DNA from: an uncultured Poribacteria bacterium
GTDB lineage: Bacteria > Poribacteria > WGA-4E > WGA-3G
Reading direction: 5' to 3'
DNA length: 64,000 bases
Assembly: GCA_958295855.1 (NCBI GenBank)
Contig: OY282383.1
Location: forward strand, 4,320,481 to 4,384,480
A program made the translations under genes and the position numbers. The notes beneath the pieces are model-generated. The model was not told where the DNA came from and did no database searches. It saw nothing but the letters and a program-made list of their open reading frames with translations. Of this stretch, positions 26,659 through 35,073 are shown piece by piece. Positions within the stretch are counted from its first letter, which is position 1; each line of letters opens with the position of its first letter.

Positions 26659-26704
26659 TTTGTTTGCCAACTCATCTTTACTGAACGCTTGGCGAATTGT
26701 TTAA
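26659..26704. repeat. Left inverted repeat flanking the isomerase gene
   Basis: Contains TTTGTTTGC, then the core CTTTACTGAACGCTTGGCGA and ATTGTTTAA. The reverse complement of 27493-27536 matches it with one substitution in the inner part and a short variable stretch of 7-8 nt between the outer word and the core. Confidence 0.8.
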
Positions 26705-26725
26705 ACATCCGCCCGTGGAGGAAAA

Positions 26726-27499
26726 ATGCTACCTGTTTGTTATGATGCGTATGCCGGCACCTTAGGCAGATTTACGCGTGCCGAAATTTTCACTCTCGTC
26801 GCCGAGGCAGGCTACGAAGGCATCAACATTCCTGTGAATTCCAGTTTTCTTGGCGAACTCTCAACTGCGGAAATAGAAGATGCGGTAAATCTCGCTGAGA
26901 AACACAACCTCATTGCACCGACGATCGGCTTTGGCAATCATATTTTGACAACACCCGCCCGAAAAGCTGAGGCGTTACAACACTTCGAGATTGTGCTGGA
27001 CATCGCCTGCCGATTTGACGCAGAGATTATCGGGGTTTGGGTGAATCCATCAGAGAATGTGTCGCGAGAAGCGTCTTTGGATACGCTCGCCGATAACCTG
27101 TCGCACATGGTAACCCCGTGCAGTGAGCACGGGATGAAAATCGCCCTTGAGTTTGAGAAAGGATGCCCACTTGATAACTATCGCGAGGGTATTACGTTTA
27201 TTGAGGACACAGGGTTACAGGTCTATCTGACATGTGATACATATCATCTTTTCAACGATGGCGCGGAGCCTCATGCGGCAGCACATGCGATGAAGGGGTG
27301 CTTGGGCGATGTGCATGTGTCTGGGAGCAATCGCGGCGAACCGGGCAGCGGTGTTTTCGATTTTGAGACATTTGCACAAGGCTTGAAGGAGATCGGTTTT
27401 TCGGGGCCGCTCGTGGTTCAGTACAAGATGGAAGATGTAGCGAGCATCGCGCGTAGTTGTGAATTTACCAGCAGATTTCGGAAAATGATCGTTAAATAA
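26726..27499 (+). CDS. Sugar phosphate isomerase/epimerase (xylose-isomerase-like TIM barrel)
   Basis: A 257-residue TIM-barrel enzyme of the AP-endonuclease-2/xylose-isomerase-like family. Metal-site motifs visible are the Glu in IALEFEKG (about residues 140-147), the Asp/His in LTCDTYHLFNDG (about 172-183), the His in GDVHVSGSNRGEPG (about 196-209) and the Gln in VVQYKM near the end. Such enzymes isomerise or epimerise sugars, inositols or hydroxypyruvate. The substrate is unknown. The ribosome binding site is GGAGGAAA. The gene is precisely flanked by inverted repeats of about 45 bp, and its stop codon lies inside the right repeat, so it looks like a mobile single-gene cassette. Confidence 0.8.
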   Translation: MLPVCYDAYAGTLGRFTRAEIFTLVAEAGYEGINIPVNSSFLGELSTAEIEDAVNLAEKHNLIAPTIGFGNHILTTPARKAEALQHFEIVLDIACRFDAEIIGVWVNPSENVSREASLDTLADNLSHMVTPCSEHGMKIALEFEKGCPLDNYREGITFIEDTGLQVYLTCDTYHLFNDGAEPHAAAHAMKGCLGDVHVSGSNRGEPGSGVFDFETFAQGLKEIGFSGPLVVQYKMEDVASIARSCEFTSRFRKMIVK

Positions 27500-27536
27500 T
27501 TCGCCAAGCGTTCAGTAAAGAGGGCTAGCAAACAAA
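27493..27536. repeat. Right inverted repeat flanking the isomerase gene
   Basis: Reverse complement of the left repeat (26659-26704), including TCGCCAAGCGTTCAGTAAAG. It contains the stop codon of the isomerase gene. After it, the gap to 27761 has only a mini-hairpin at 27674-27688 and the ribosome binding site of the next gene. Confidence 0.8.
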
Positions 27537-27761
27537 AGCCTCGGCATGACTCGTTTTGTCCGTTGTCCGAAACTACATGATGTCTCTTCTGAGCGTTTCA
27601 CCAGATTAGCAAAACATCAGAAAGTTTTATACTCACATCGTGCGAAGTTAAAAACCCGTTGTTTCGTATGTTTCCCTGCTTCGCAGGGCAACTACAACAC
27701 CTTCGTCAAAAACTAACAGCACTAGCTAACGAAGCAACATCCGGAAAAGGAGATTTTCAAA

Positions 27762-28922
27762 ATGAGAAATGCACGTCGCTTATGGGCGAAATACACCGCA
27801 AAAACGCGAAAATCCAAGAGCAGAAACCTAATTTTTGTGACTTTGGTTTGCATTGTTACCTTCGCAATTGGAAACGCTTACGCGCACGTAGATGGACATC
27901 CACTGCCAGAAGGCTCCCAAGTCGTCGCGCATCACGAAACACCAACCCATAACGTGAGCGGGCAGGGTTCACTTAAGTTCAAGGTGCTATACACTCGCAA
28001 TCACTTTCCAGAAGAAGTTGTCGCCGCAATTGACAAGGCACACGGCGGGTTTGATGTAGACCGGCGACCAGGGAAAGGTGAAACCTACTTTGCACTACCG
28101 GGAGTCGGCATTATTCAAATCAGTGCTGACCTGAAAACCACAAAACTGATTGAAACACCGCCTGCATTGAAGCAAGCAAATGCCCACTACACCACCGTAT
28201 GGGCTGCGACTGATGGAACGCCTTACCTCTCCTTTCCTGCAAATGATGTAGGCAAAGTGTTTACGACGACGTTAAGCGGAAAGTTAGTGCATACGCTAGA
28301 ATCCCCCGACGCGATGACAGATTTCGAGCATCAGGCAGTCAACATCTATTTTAGTGAAGGTGGTAAGTTTGTGCCGACCGGGGTAACGCATGTTGATGGC
28401 ATGCTATACGTGACCACGGGCTACTCTGATTTAGATTACATTTTGGGGGCAAAGATCACGAATCTTTCACCGTTTGAGGCGGATTGGTATCCGTTGGCGT
28501 TCGGCGGTAAGGGCGAGGAACCGGGGCAATTCGGCACAGGGCATCACATTACGGTGCCTTATGGAACAAATCGGTTGGACATTTCCGACCGGGCGAATGC
28601 AGAAGTTGAACGCTATTCCCCAGAGGGTACCTATCTGGAAACCCTCCCGCTGATAAAAGGTTCGTTTCCGTGTAGCATTGACTATGAAGCAGGATATGCC
28701 GTCGTTGCCTGTCTCTACGGACCGGATAAGAATAAGGGCGCACCGCTCTATATCTTGGAAGGAAACAACCTTGTTTCGACTGTCATGCCGAAGGAAGAAC
28801 TCGGCGTGGAAACATTCCAACATCTGCACGGTGCCGTGTTGCGGAAGATTGACGGCAAGTTTTACATCATCGCGCAATCGTGGAACCCCGGTGATATTAT
28901 TATTTTAGAACAGGTTCACTAG
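27762..28922 (+). CDS. Secreted beta-propeller-like protein
   Basis: A 386-residue protein with an N-terminal basic region and one hydrophobic segment (IFVTLVCIVTFAIGNAYA, about residues 24-41) that probably is a signal peptide with cleavage after AYA. The rest shows repeating beta segments typical of a six-bladed NHL or SMP-30-like propeller (for example GVIQIS-like and LETLPLIKGS blocks, VDGMLYVTTGYSDLDYI, YAVVACLYGPDKNKG). The His-rich segment HVDGHPLPEGSQVVAHHE follows the signal peptide. The ribosome binding site is AAAGGAG. I cannot assign a substrate. Confidence 0.6.
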   Translation: MRNARRLWAKYTAKTRKSKSRNLIFVTLVCIVTFAIGNAYAHVDGHPLPEGSQVVAHHETPTHNVSGQGSLKFKVLYTRNHFPEEVVAAIDKAHGGFDVDRRPGKGETYFALPGVGIIQISADLKTTKLIETPPALKQANAHYTTVWAATDGTPYLSFPANDVGKVFTTTLSGKLVHTLESPDAMTDFEHQAVNIYFSEGGKFVPTGVTHVDGMLYVTTGYSDLDYILGAKITNLSPFEADWYPLAFGGKGEEPGQFGTGHHITVPYGTNRLDISDRANAEVERYSPEGTYLETLPLIKGSFPCSIDYEAGYAVVACLYGPDKNKGAPLYILEGNNLVSTVMPKEELGVETFQHLHGAVLRKIDGKFYIIAQSWNPGDIIILEQVH

Positions 28923-29025
28923 CATCATGGGAGGGGTTTCCAACCCCGATGTGTCATGGCATCACAAACCGCCACCGAAGTACCTGCCCGATGCAACTTG
29001 CTTCCTAACCTCACCGCAAGGCATG

Positions 29026-30729
29026 TCAAAAAAATTTTGGAACAGGTAATGGCGTAAGGCTGTTATCCCGCGGCACATATAGATAGGCATCTCTGCCAGT
29101 GAAATACTGCACATACACCTGCTCCCAATCGCTGTTTGTCAACTTCCAGCGTGGCGCGGGACCGAGTTTAAAATAGACAATATCCGCCGCTTGGAGATTC
29201 TGAAACGGATAATCCCCAATCGGCGCGCCGCGGTGTTCGGCGACGAAAATGACAGCGTTGTGAATCCCTTGTTCGCGAACCATCGGCGGCAATTTCTGAT
29301 AGACAGGACCCCAATTTTGGTATCTCTCTCCGATGCGGACGTAACTCCACACAATGTTGACACTGAGCAACATCAGGATTAGGCACGCGGCGGCACTTAA
29401 CAGCCTCGTGCGCTGGGGTGCATCAGTATCAGAAAAGCGGAACTTGAAGCGGCTGTAGAGGATAAACATGCCGCGCGCGACCAAAGGGATAAAGGCAAGG
29501 AAGGTCGATTCTGTATAATAACGCGCATTTACGGGCGTAAAGCCCCATGTGGAGCCTTCAAAATAGAAGAAGGCGTAAAGCAATAGATTGCCCACAAGTA
29601 GGGCGAGGCACAGCACATCGTACCTGTTTCGCGAAGCCTTGTAAGGGCGGGGCCCTGTCTGCGCCTGTCTATAGAAGAACGGCAGCAGCGCGAGGCACCA
29701 CGGCAACAGCAATGGCACAAAGTCGATAATGAACCTGAAGGACAGGTTAACATCTACGAGTAGGTTGTGGTGATAATTGCCCCAACCGAGTGCGTTGAAA
29801 CTGATGCACGGGAGAATATGTCGCCACGTCCTTTTAATTGCCCACGCCGGTGTAAAAACAAATGCTTGTGCAAGGTCAGGCTCGTAGCCTTCCATCCGTT
29901 TGCCAAACCCAATTTTATCGTAGGGTTGCGCAGCGGTATGGGTGAACGTGAACGCATCTTCCGTGAAATACGTGTTCCACGCCATGCACACCCCGAGCAT
30001 CACAACAAACGGAATTAAGAAAAGCCCTAACCGAGTAGTCAACTTCCCCGCTGTAAGGGAGGAACCCTGTCTCCGCCCCCCTTTTCTCCAGTGGCTCACC
30101 AGCTGATACACCGCCAACCCGGCACCGGCAACACCGAATACGACTGCGGAGAGCGGCCGTGTATTGAACGCGTACCCCAAAGCAAATCCTGAGAGAAGCG
30201 GATAGCCGATACGGGCAAGCACAGCGGCATCGCCCCTACAATTCAAGGTGCGGATAAGGGTGAATAGATAGAGGGTGAGGTAAAACCGGCTTACCGGTTC
30301 ACTGAACCACGTCGAACCCATGCCGAGTGTTGCCGGTGAAATGAGGCCTAACACCGCGGCGATAAACGCTACTGGTTTGCCATAGATTTCTTTCACAAGG
30401 AGATAGAGCAAAAACAGTGCCCCGCCTGTCGCGAGGGCAGGAATAAGCCACGGAGCGTTTATGAACACCCCAAACATCAGCATCAAGGCATTGCCGAACG
30501 GGTATTTGGAATACCATTTGCCGTTCAGAACGTTAATATGCGGCGAAGACGAGAACCCATGTTCGGGCGGTGCTGGCACTGAGAGTTTGCCCTCAGCGAA
30601 CAACTTCGCCTGAAATAGATATGAGACGGTGTCCGGTTCAAAGTAAGAGAACTGGAAATAGATGCCACTCAAAAGCACGGATAGCAGCACACCAAGTATG
30701 GAAATAATGAGAATAAATCTGTTTTTCAT
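29026..30729 (-). CDS. GT-C-type membrane glycosyltransferase (ArnT/PMT-like)
   Basis: A 567-residue polytopic membrane protein with about 10-11 hydrophobic segments. The first periplasmic loop carries FEPDTVSYLFQAKLFAEGKL (about residues 30-49), where the Glu-Pro-Asp fits the catalytic acidic site of GT-C glycosyltransferases that use lipid-phosphate sugars. A C-terminal globular part of about 110 residues follows the last membrane span. It would transfer a sugar to a lipid, protein or glycan outside the inner membrane. The acceptor is unknown. It is convergent with the gene ending at 28922. Confidence 0.78.
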   Translation of the reverse strand: MKNRFILIISILGVLLSVLLSGIYFQFSYFEPDTVSYLFQAKLFAEGKLSVPAPPEHGFSSSPHINVLNGKWYSKYPFGNALMLMFGVFINAPWLIPALATGGALFLLYLLVKEIYGKPVAFIAAVLGLISPATLGMGSTWFSEPVSRFYLTLYLFTLIRTLNCRGDAAVLARIGYPLLSGFALGYAFNTRPLSAVVFGVAGAGLAVYQLVSHWRKGGRRQGSSLTAGKLTTRLGLFLIPFVVMLGVCMAWNTYFTEDAFTFTHTAAQPYDKIGFGKRMEGYEPDLAQAFVFTPAWAIKRTWRHILPCISFNALGWGNYHHNLLVDVNLSFRFIIDFVPLLLPWCLALLPFFYRQAQTGPRPYKASRNRYDVLCLALLVGNLLLYAFFYFEGSTWGFTPVNARYYTESTFLAFIPLVARGMFILYSRFKFRFSDTDAPQRTRLLSAAACLILMLLSVNIVWSYVRIGERYQNWGPVYQKLPPMVREQGIHNAVIFVAEHRGAPIGDYPFQNLQAADIVYFKLGPAPRWKLTNSDWEQVYVQYFTGRDAYLYVPRDNSLTPLPVPKFF

Positions 30730-30770
30730 TTTTTTTCGTACGCAGAACCGAGAACCGTTCTAGTTTTTTG

Positions 30771-30798
30771 TTGACACGCGCTGTAAATCTGATATAAT
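30771..30798 (+). promoter_or_regulatory. Promoter for the triple-DUF5069 gene
   Basis: TTGACA (30771-30776), 16-nt spacer, TATAAT (30793-30798). The 130-nt leader contains repeated GAACCGAGAACYG words. Confidence 0.75.
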
Positions 30799-30928
30799 AA
30801 ATATAAGAAATTAAAAAGTTGTCGGTTATCAGTGGGTATCTGGCACCACAAACAAACTGAAAACCGAGAACCGAGAACTGAAAACCATTCCTATGATACC
30901 ACATTTTTGAATTGAAAGGAAATGAATT

Positions 30929-32212
30929 ATGGATTTGACACGCCAACCCCCACGTCGCCCTACAAACCTGAGTATTGCAGGGATTGTCGGCGCGGCACGC
31001 ATGACAGACAAGGCACGCGCACATAACGAGGAAACCCTCGGCGATTATATTTATGGTGACACATCCGGCTTGGACAAGCGCGTTTTAACCTTTTTGGCGA
31101 TTTCAGACGATGCGTACGCAGAAGCGGTTAAAGAACATGACGATTCTGCACTCGGGCAGTGGGTGCTTGAGACGAGCGGAAAGACCTCGGCGGAGATTGA
31201 GGCTTTTAATGAAGCTGCCATCAGCCAATTGCCGGATACAGATGCCGCCACGCAGCGCCTCAAGGACCGGCTCGCACAGTTTGCGCCAGGGCGAACCGAT
31301 ATTAAGACGGTGCTTCACTCCATGGAGCTTGATGATTGGGGAAGCTTCTGGCAGCGCGACCTCACCTACCGCCCGCCGCGAAGCGCGCGTGCCAAAGATG
31401 TCGCCGGTATCTGTGGTGTCGCGCGTATGGCAGATAAAGCACGCGCCGAACGCGCAGGCAAAATCGGTGAATATAAATACGGCGAAGATTCCGGGCAAGA
31501 TGTGCGCATCTTAGCGTTCCTCGGAATTGCAGCCGCTGATTTTCAGGAGGCCGCAGTCAACAACCCGAATAACCTGGAACTCGGCGATTGGCTCTTGGAT
31601 AACTGCGGTAAATCACAGGACGAGATCGATGCGTTCAATCAGACGTTGGTAAACTATGCTCCCAATGAAGACACCCGCGCACGGTTTGAAGCGCGCTGTC
31701 GCGAAGTAGCTCCAACCCGCACAGACATCACGACATGGGTTGCACTTCAGGACCTGGACGATGAACTGAGTTTTGGTATCGTCGATCTTCAACGCCGTGC
31801 CCCACGGAGCCCTTACAACACGGATGTCTACGGGATGGTTCAGCTCGCACGGTTGATTGACAAGGGCAGAGCATTTAATAGCGACACATTAGGTGCCTAT
31901 TTTTATGGCGAGGATTCGGGGATTGACAGGGCAACGCTCGCTTTTCTTGGGATATCTGCTGCAGAATTCGCTGAGGCACTCAAGACGTTGCCAACCGATG
32001 CAGACGTTGAGGCCTGGTTACAAGCGAACCACTCACAAAGTGAAGCGGACATCGAAGCCTATAATGAACGAATGCAGCAAATGGGACCTGCGACTGAAAG
32101 GCACAAGGCGATGATGGCGAAAATGCTGAATCGGATTGCACCAGACCGCACAGATATCAACACCTGGTTTGCGCTGATGCTGCTTGATGATGAGAAGACG
32201 TTTGCACTGTAA
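30929..32212 (+). CDS. Protein with three tandem DUF5069 domains
   Basis: A 427-residue soluble protein made of three copies of a module of about 140 residues. Each begins with a DL...PPRS-type motif and a helix with M/L-x-DKxRA: about residues 2-31 (DLTRQPPRRP...ARMTDKARA), 146-175 (DLTYRPPRSA...ARMADKARA) and 287-315 (DLQRRAPRSP...ARLIDKGRA). Each then has a Y-x-YG-x-D/SG motif and an ISxxxFxEA-like helix. This matches DUF5069, usually found as a single domain of about 140-150 residues. The function of the family is unknown to me. Ribosome binding site GAAAGGAAATG. A hairpin terminator follows. Confidence 0.8.
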   Translation: MDLTRQPPRRPTNLSIAGIVGAARMTDKARAHNEETLGDYIYGDTSGLDKRVLTFLAISDDAYAEAVKEHDDSALGQWVLETSGKTSAEIEAFNEAAISQLPDTDAATQRLKDRLAQFAPGRTDIKTVLHSMELDDWGSFWQRDLTYRPPRSARAKDVAGICGVARMADKARAERAGKIGEYKYGEDSGQDVRILAFLGIAAADFQEAAVNNPNNLELGDWLLDNCGKSQDEIDAFNQTLVNYAPNEDTRARFEARCREVAPTRTDITTWVALQDLDDELSFGIVDLQRRAPRSPYNTDVYGMVQLARLIDKGRAFNSDTLGAYFYGEDSGIDRATLAFLGISAAEFAEALKTLPTDADVEAWLQANHSQSEADIEAYNERMQQMGPATERHKAMMAKMLNRIAPDRTDINTWFALMLLDDEKTFAL

Positions 32213-32277
32213 GGGCAGCACCTACAGTGCGTGGTTGGAAACCGCGCCGACAGCGTGCGAGAAAACGTTTGCGCTGT

Positions 32278-32305
32278 AAGGGCGGAGTTATGTCTCCGCC
32301 CTTTT
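32278..32305 (+). terminator. Rho-independent terminator
   Basis: Stem AAGGGCGGAG / CTCCGCCCTT with a 6-nt loop followed by T residues, just after the triple-DUF5069 gene. The end of that gene is partly duplicated just upstream (AAACGTTTGCGCTGTAAGGG). Confidence 0.75.
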
Positions 32306-32615
32306 TCCGAGGTATGGACAGGACCCAAAGGCGGAGTGGCGAATGACACTGGCGATTCGTGGCTGTAAAAAACATCCCGAAATGGCAGACGGATGAAGCC
32401 GCCAAAAACATGTTGACATTTGTAGTGAACAGCAGTTCCGTTTTTTTGTTGACAGCAACTTCTAACTGTGAAAGAATAGACAAAGGTTAAGTTTTTTGCG
32501 GCGTATTTGCGGCGTAATGGCATATTACCCCTGCTTTGCAGGGGTTGATACCACTGCGCCCAAGTTGTGCGCGCCTAGCAAACAACTTTTTTATTTTTTA
32601 CAAAGGAGATTTAAC
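32306..32615. other. Intergenic region before the LivJ-like gene
   Basis: No gene is seen. A weak promoter candidate (TTGACA 32449-32454, 17 nt, AAGAAT 32472-32477) precedes a mini-hairpin (32528-32544) and the ribosome binding site AAAGGAG of the next gene. Confidence 0.4.
32528..32544. repeat. Mini-hairpin element
   Basis: Core CCCCTGC-TTT-GCAGGGG followed by TTGATACC, the standard right flank of the family. Confidence 0.85.
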
Positions 32616-33797
32616 ATGAATAGAACAAGAATCACAACAGTTAAGTATGTTTCCCTCGCGTTTGTATTGGCGATTGTTGGTTGGGTTGTGGGACTTTCCG
32701 GTTGCGAAAGGATCGCTTCAGTAGTACCTGATGAGGAAACGCCTCAAATGACAGGTGAAGAACTTTCCATCGGCGTTGTCTTGGATCTAACGGGGCAATA
32801 CGCTGAACCTTATGGGCTCCCCATGCAACGCGGCTTTGAGTTGGCACGAAAAGAGATTAATAACGCACAGCCCGGTGCTGCGAGCCTGACGTTCATCACC
32901 GTGGATGCTCAGAGCACTGTAGAGGGGACGAAGAATGCCGTGCAGCAATTGGTAGATGAAGGTGTCCCTGCTATTGTCGGAGTTGCTCTCTCAACCTATC
33001 TCAAAGAGGCTTTTCCGATTGCACAAGAAAATGGGGTGGTGGCTTTTAGTTCGGTCTCCGCCGCTGCTGGTTTGAGTGGGATTGGGGATTTTATTTTCCG
33101 CGCAGGTCTTGCCACAGATATACTGATACCGAGTAGTGTGATGGCGACTCAGCAGAAACTCGGCTATAAAAAAGTGGCGGCGATATATGATGAGAAAGAT
33201 GTCTACGCTACAAGTAGCAAGGATGAGTTGGTAAGTGCCCTTGAGGCGAACGGTGTCGACGTTCTGACTGTGGAAACCTTCCAAACCGGCAACACCGATT
33301 TTTCTACGCAACTAACCAATATCATGGCGATGGAGCCTGACGCACTCTTTATTTCCGCACTCGCACAAGAGATGACTGAGATTATCGTTCAAGGGCGAGA
33401 TATCGGTATCCCTGACTCTGTTCACTTTATTGTTCCAGATTTGACCCGGGACGACGTGCAAAAAGCGGGCGGTGCCGCCGAGGGAGTGCTAACTTTTACG
33501 AGCTGGTCCAATATGTCTGGCGCACCGGGAAACCAAACCTTCGTCGAGAATTACCGCGCGGCATACGGTATAGAGCCTCAGCCGTGGGCGGCGCAGTCCT
33601 ACGCGACCCTCTATATTCTCGCCGAGGCGATTGCCAACGCCCAATCGACAGATTCAACCGCAATTCGGGACGCATTGGCACAGATTACGGATTTTCCGAC
33701 GATTTTAGGAAACTTCTCTTTTGATCCCAATGGAGAGGCATTATACAACTCGGTTGTCCTTATTGCCAAGGATGGAGAACTTCAGGTCTTTGAGTGA
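32616..33797 (+). CDS. Branched-chain amino acid-type ABC substrate-binding lipoprotein (LivJ-like)
   Basis: A 393-residue type I periplasmic binding protein. The start at 32616 is chosen because AAAGGAG lies 8-9 nt before it and it gives a standard lipoprotein signal (LSGC, Cys about residue 26). The binding domain begins with LSIGVVLDLTGQYAEPYG and has the family features LPMQRGFELARKEINN, PAIVGVALSTYLKEAFPIAQ and KKVAAIYDEKDVYATSS. It would deliver a branched-chain amino acid, amide or similar small ligand to an ABC permease. No permease or ATPase lies beside it, so the transporter is encoded elsewhere or it acts as a sensor. Confidence 0.85.
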   Translation: MNRTRITTVKYVSLAFVLAIVGWVVGLSGCERIASVVPDEETPQMTGEELSIGVVLDLTGQYAEPYGLPMQRGFELARKEINNAQPGAASLTFITVDAQSTVEGTKNAVQQLVDEGVPAIVGVALSTYLKEAFPIAQENGVVAFSSVSAAAGLSGIGDFIFRAGLATDILIPSSVMATQQKLGYKKVAAIYDEKDVYATSSKDELVSALEANGVDVLTVETFQTGNTDFSTQLTNIMAMEPDALFISALAQEMTEIIVQGRDIGIPDSVHFIVPDLTRDDVQKAGGAAEGVLTFTSWSNMSGAPGNQTFVENYRAAYGIEPQPWAAQSYATLYILAEAIANAQSTDSTAIRDALAQITDFPTILGNFSFDPNGEALYNSVVLIAKDGELQVFE

Positions 33798-33874
33798 TGC
33801 GCTGCCTTGGAATGGACATAGCTGGAGCCTATTATCAACAACGCGTGATGATAGGCTCTTCCGTGTTGTAGTTG

Positions 33875-33889
33875 CCCTGCAAAGCAGGG
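33875..33889. repeat. Mini-hairpin element (short form)
   Basis: CCCTGC-AAA-GCAGGG between the LivJ-like and carbonic anhydrase genes, reverse orientation of the family. Confidence 0.75.
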
Positions 33890-33986
33890 AAACATACTAA
33901 TTCAAGGTCTCATAATGCGAGGCGCTTTTACGGCGTGTCGCCAGATGAGTCATCTGCTCATAAAGCAATACAGAGAGGTAATTTAG

Positions 33987-34856
33987 ATGAATAACTTTGC
34001 AAAATCACCCAATTATTTGGTGCGAAACACCCGCACTCAAATTGTAAACGCATCCATTCTTATGATGTGTATTCTTATGTGTATGATAGGTTGTACAAAA
34101 ACACGGGGGGTTATGCCCCACACCGAGAAGATGGAATGGGGCTACGAAGCAGAGAATGGACCGGATGTTTGGGCGCAGCTCAGTAGGGAATATGTCCTTT
34201 GTGCTGAAGGGAAGCACCAATCGCCAATTGATCTTGTGAATCCAACGCCAGCAAAACTACCTGCTATTCCCTACGAGTACTATTCGACAACAAGCATGAA
34301 CATCCGAAACAATGGCCATACGATTGAAGTTGCGTACCCCGAAGGGAACTGGATTGAGGTTGATGGCACGCGGTTTCAGCTGCTCCAATTTCATTTTCAC
34401 GCGCCGAGCGAACATACGGTAGCAGGGAAACCGTTTGATATGGAGATGCACCTCGTTCACAAAAGTGAGGATGGCAACTTGGCTGTCGTTGGATTGCTAA
34501 TTGAGAAGGGTAGTCACAACGTCGCATTTGACCCTGTCTGGGCACATTTGCCTACAGCCCCAGGCGAAATGCAACACGTTGAGAATGTCACCGTAGATGC
34601 TCGCTTGATGTTGTCGCTAAATGGGCAGGTAACCGATGAGGCCCCGCAGTATTTGCCGAGCTGCTATCGTTACGACGGTTCACTGACTACCCCGCCTTGT
34701 TCAGAAGGGGTCAAATGGCTCGTGCTGACTACCCCGACTGAGATATCTGAAGCACAAATCTCGGCATTTAAAGCGATTATCCATGATAACAGCCGGCCGG
34801 TACAGCCGTTGAATGAGCGCAAACTGCTCGTGGATTCTACCGGGGACGAGCAATGA
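33987..34856 (+). CDS. Alpha-class carbonic anhydrase lipoprotein
   Basis: A 289-residue secreted alpha-carbonic anhydrase, interconverting CO2 and bicarbonate. The signal peptide ends in a lipobox (MIGC, about residues 33-36). The zinc site is complete: the two His of LLQFHFHAPSEH (about residues 131-142) and the third in MEMHLVHKS. Other family motifs are GKHQSPIDL near the start of the domain and SLTTPPCSEGVKWLVL (about 231-246). It is probably periplasmic and membrane-anchored. It is followed by a strong terminator at 34930-34962, so it forms a separate transcription unit. Confidence 0.93.
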   Translation: MNNFAKSPNYLVRNTRTQIVNASILMMCILMCMIGCTKTRGVMPHTEKMEWGYEAENGPDVWAQLSREYVLCAEGKHQSPIDLVNPTPAKLPAIPYEYYSTTSMNIRNNGHTIEVAYPEGNWIEVDGTRFQLLQFHFHAPSEHTVAGKPFDMEMHLVHKSEDGNLAVVGLLIEKGSHNVAFDPVWAHLPTAPGEMQHVENVTVDARLMLSLNGQVTDEAPQYLPSCYRYDGSLTTPPCSEGVKWLVLTTPTEISEAQISAFKAIIHDNSRPVQPLNERKLLVDSTGDEQ

Positions 34857-34929
34857 AAGAACAAAAGCCTGCGTCATTTCGCTATTCGAAGAGGTCATTG
34901 CATTACAAGTCGGATTTGCTCAGAAAATT

Positions 34930-34962
34930 AAACAGGCAAGAACATATCGTTCCTGCCTGTTT
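34930..34962 (+). terminator. Rho-independent terminator
   Basis: A 14-nt stem AAACAGGCAAGAAC / GTTCCTGCCTGTTT (one mismatch) with a 5-nt loop, followed by ATTT, after the carbonic anhydrase gene. Confidence 0.7.
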
Positions 34963-34981
34963 ATTTAGTTGAACCGGCTGC

Positions 34982-35010
34982 TTGTGTACTTCCAAATGTT
35001 ATGATATAAT
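34982..35010 (+). promoter_or_regulatory. Promoter for the glycosidase-like gene
   Basis: Perfect TATAAT (35005-35010) with a poor -35 (TTGTGT, 34982-34987) at 17 nt, about 63 nt before the start at 35074. Confidence 0.5.
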
Positions 35011-35073
35011 ACATACTGGTGCTTAACGAGACTGCTTATTCTTAATACCGTTTTGAGCTATTGAGCAAACATC

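Larger units (their letters stand above)
26162..26725. other. Intergenic region with a direct repeat of about 100 bp
   Basis: No gene is supported. The segment from about 26222 to 26330 (ATAGTAACATGTCTGGCAAA through AAAGTTGTTCGCTAGTCACT) recurs at 26371-26440, with its tail displaced to 26502-26533 by an insertion that contains a mini-hairpin (26470-26483). A word TAGGGGCAGGTCTTGCGCCT is at about 26624. The left inverted repeat of the isomerase gene is at 26659-26704. Confidence 0.7.
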
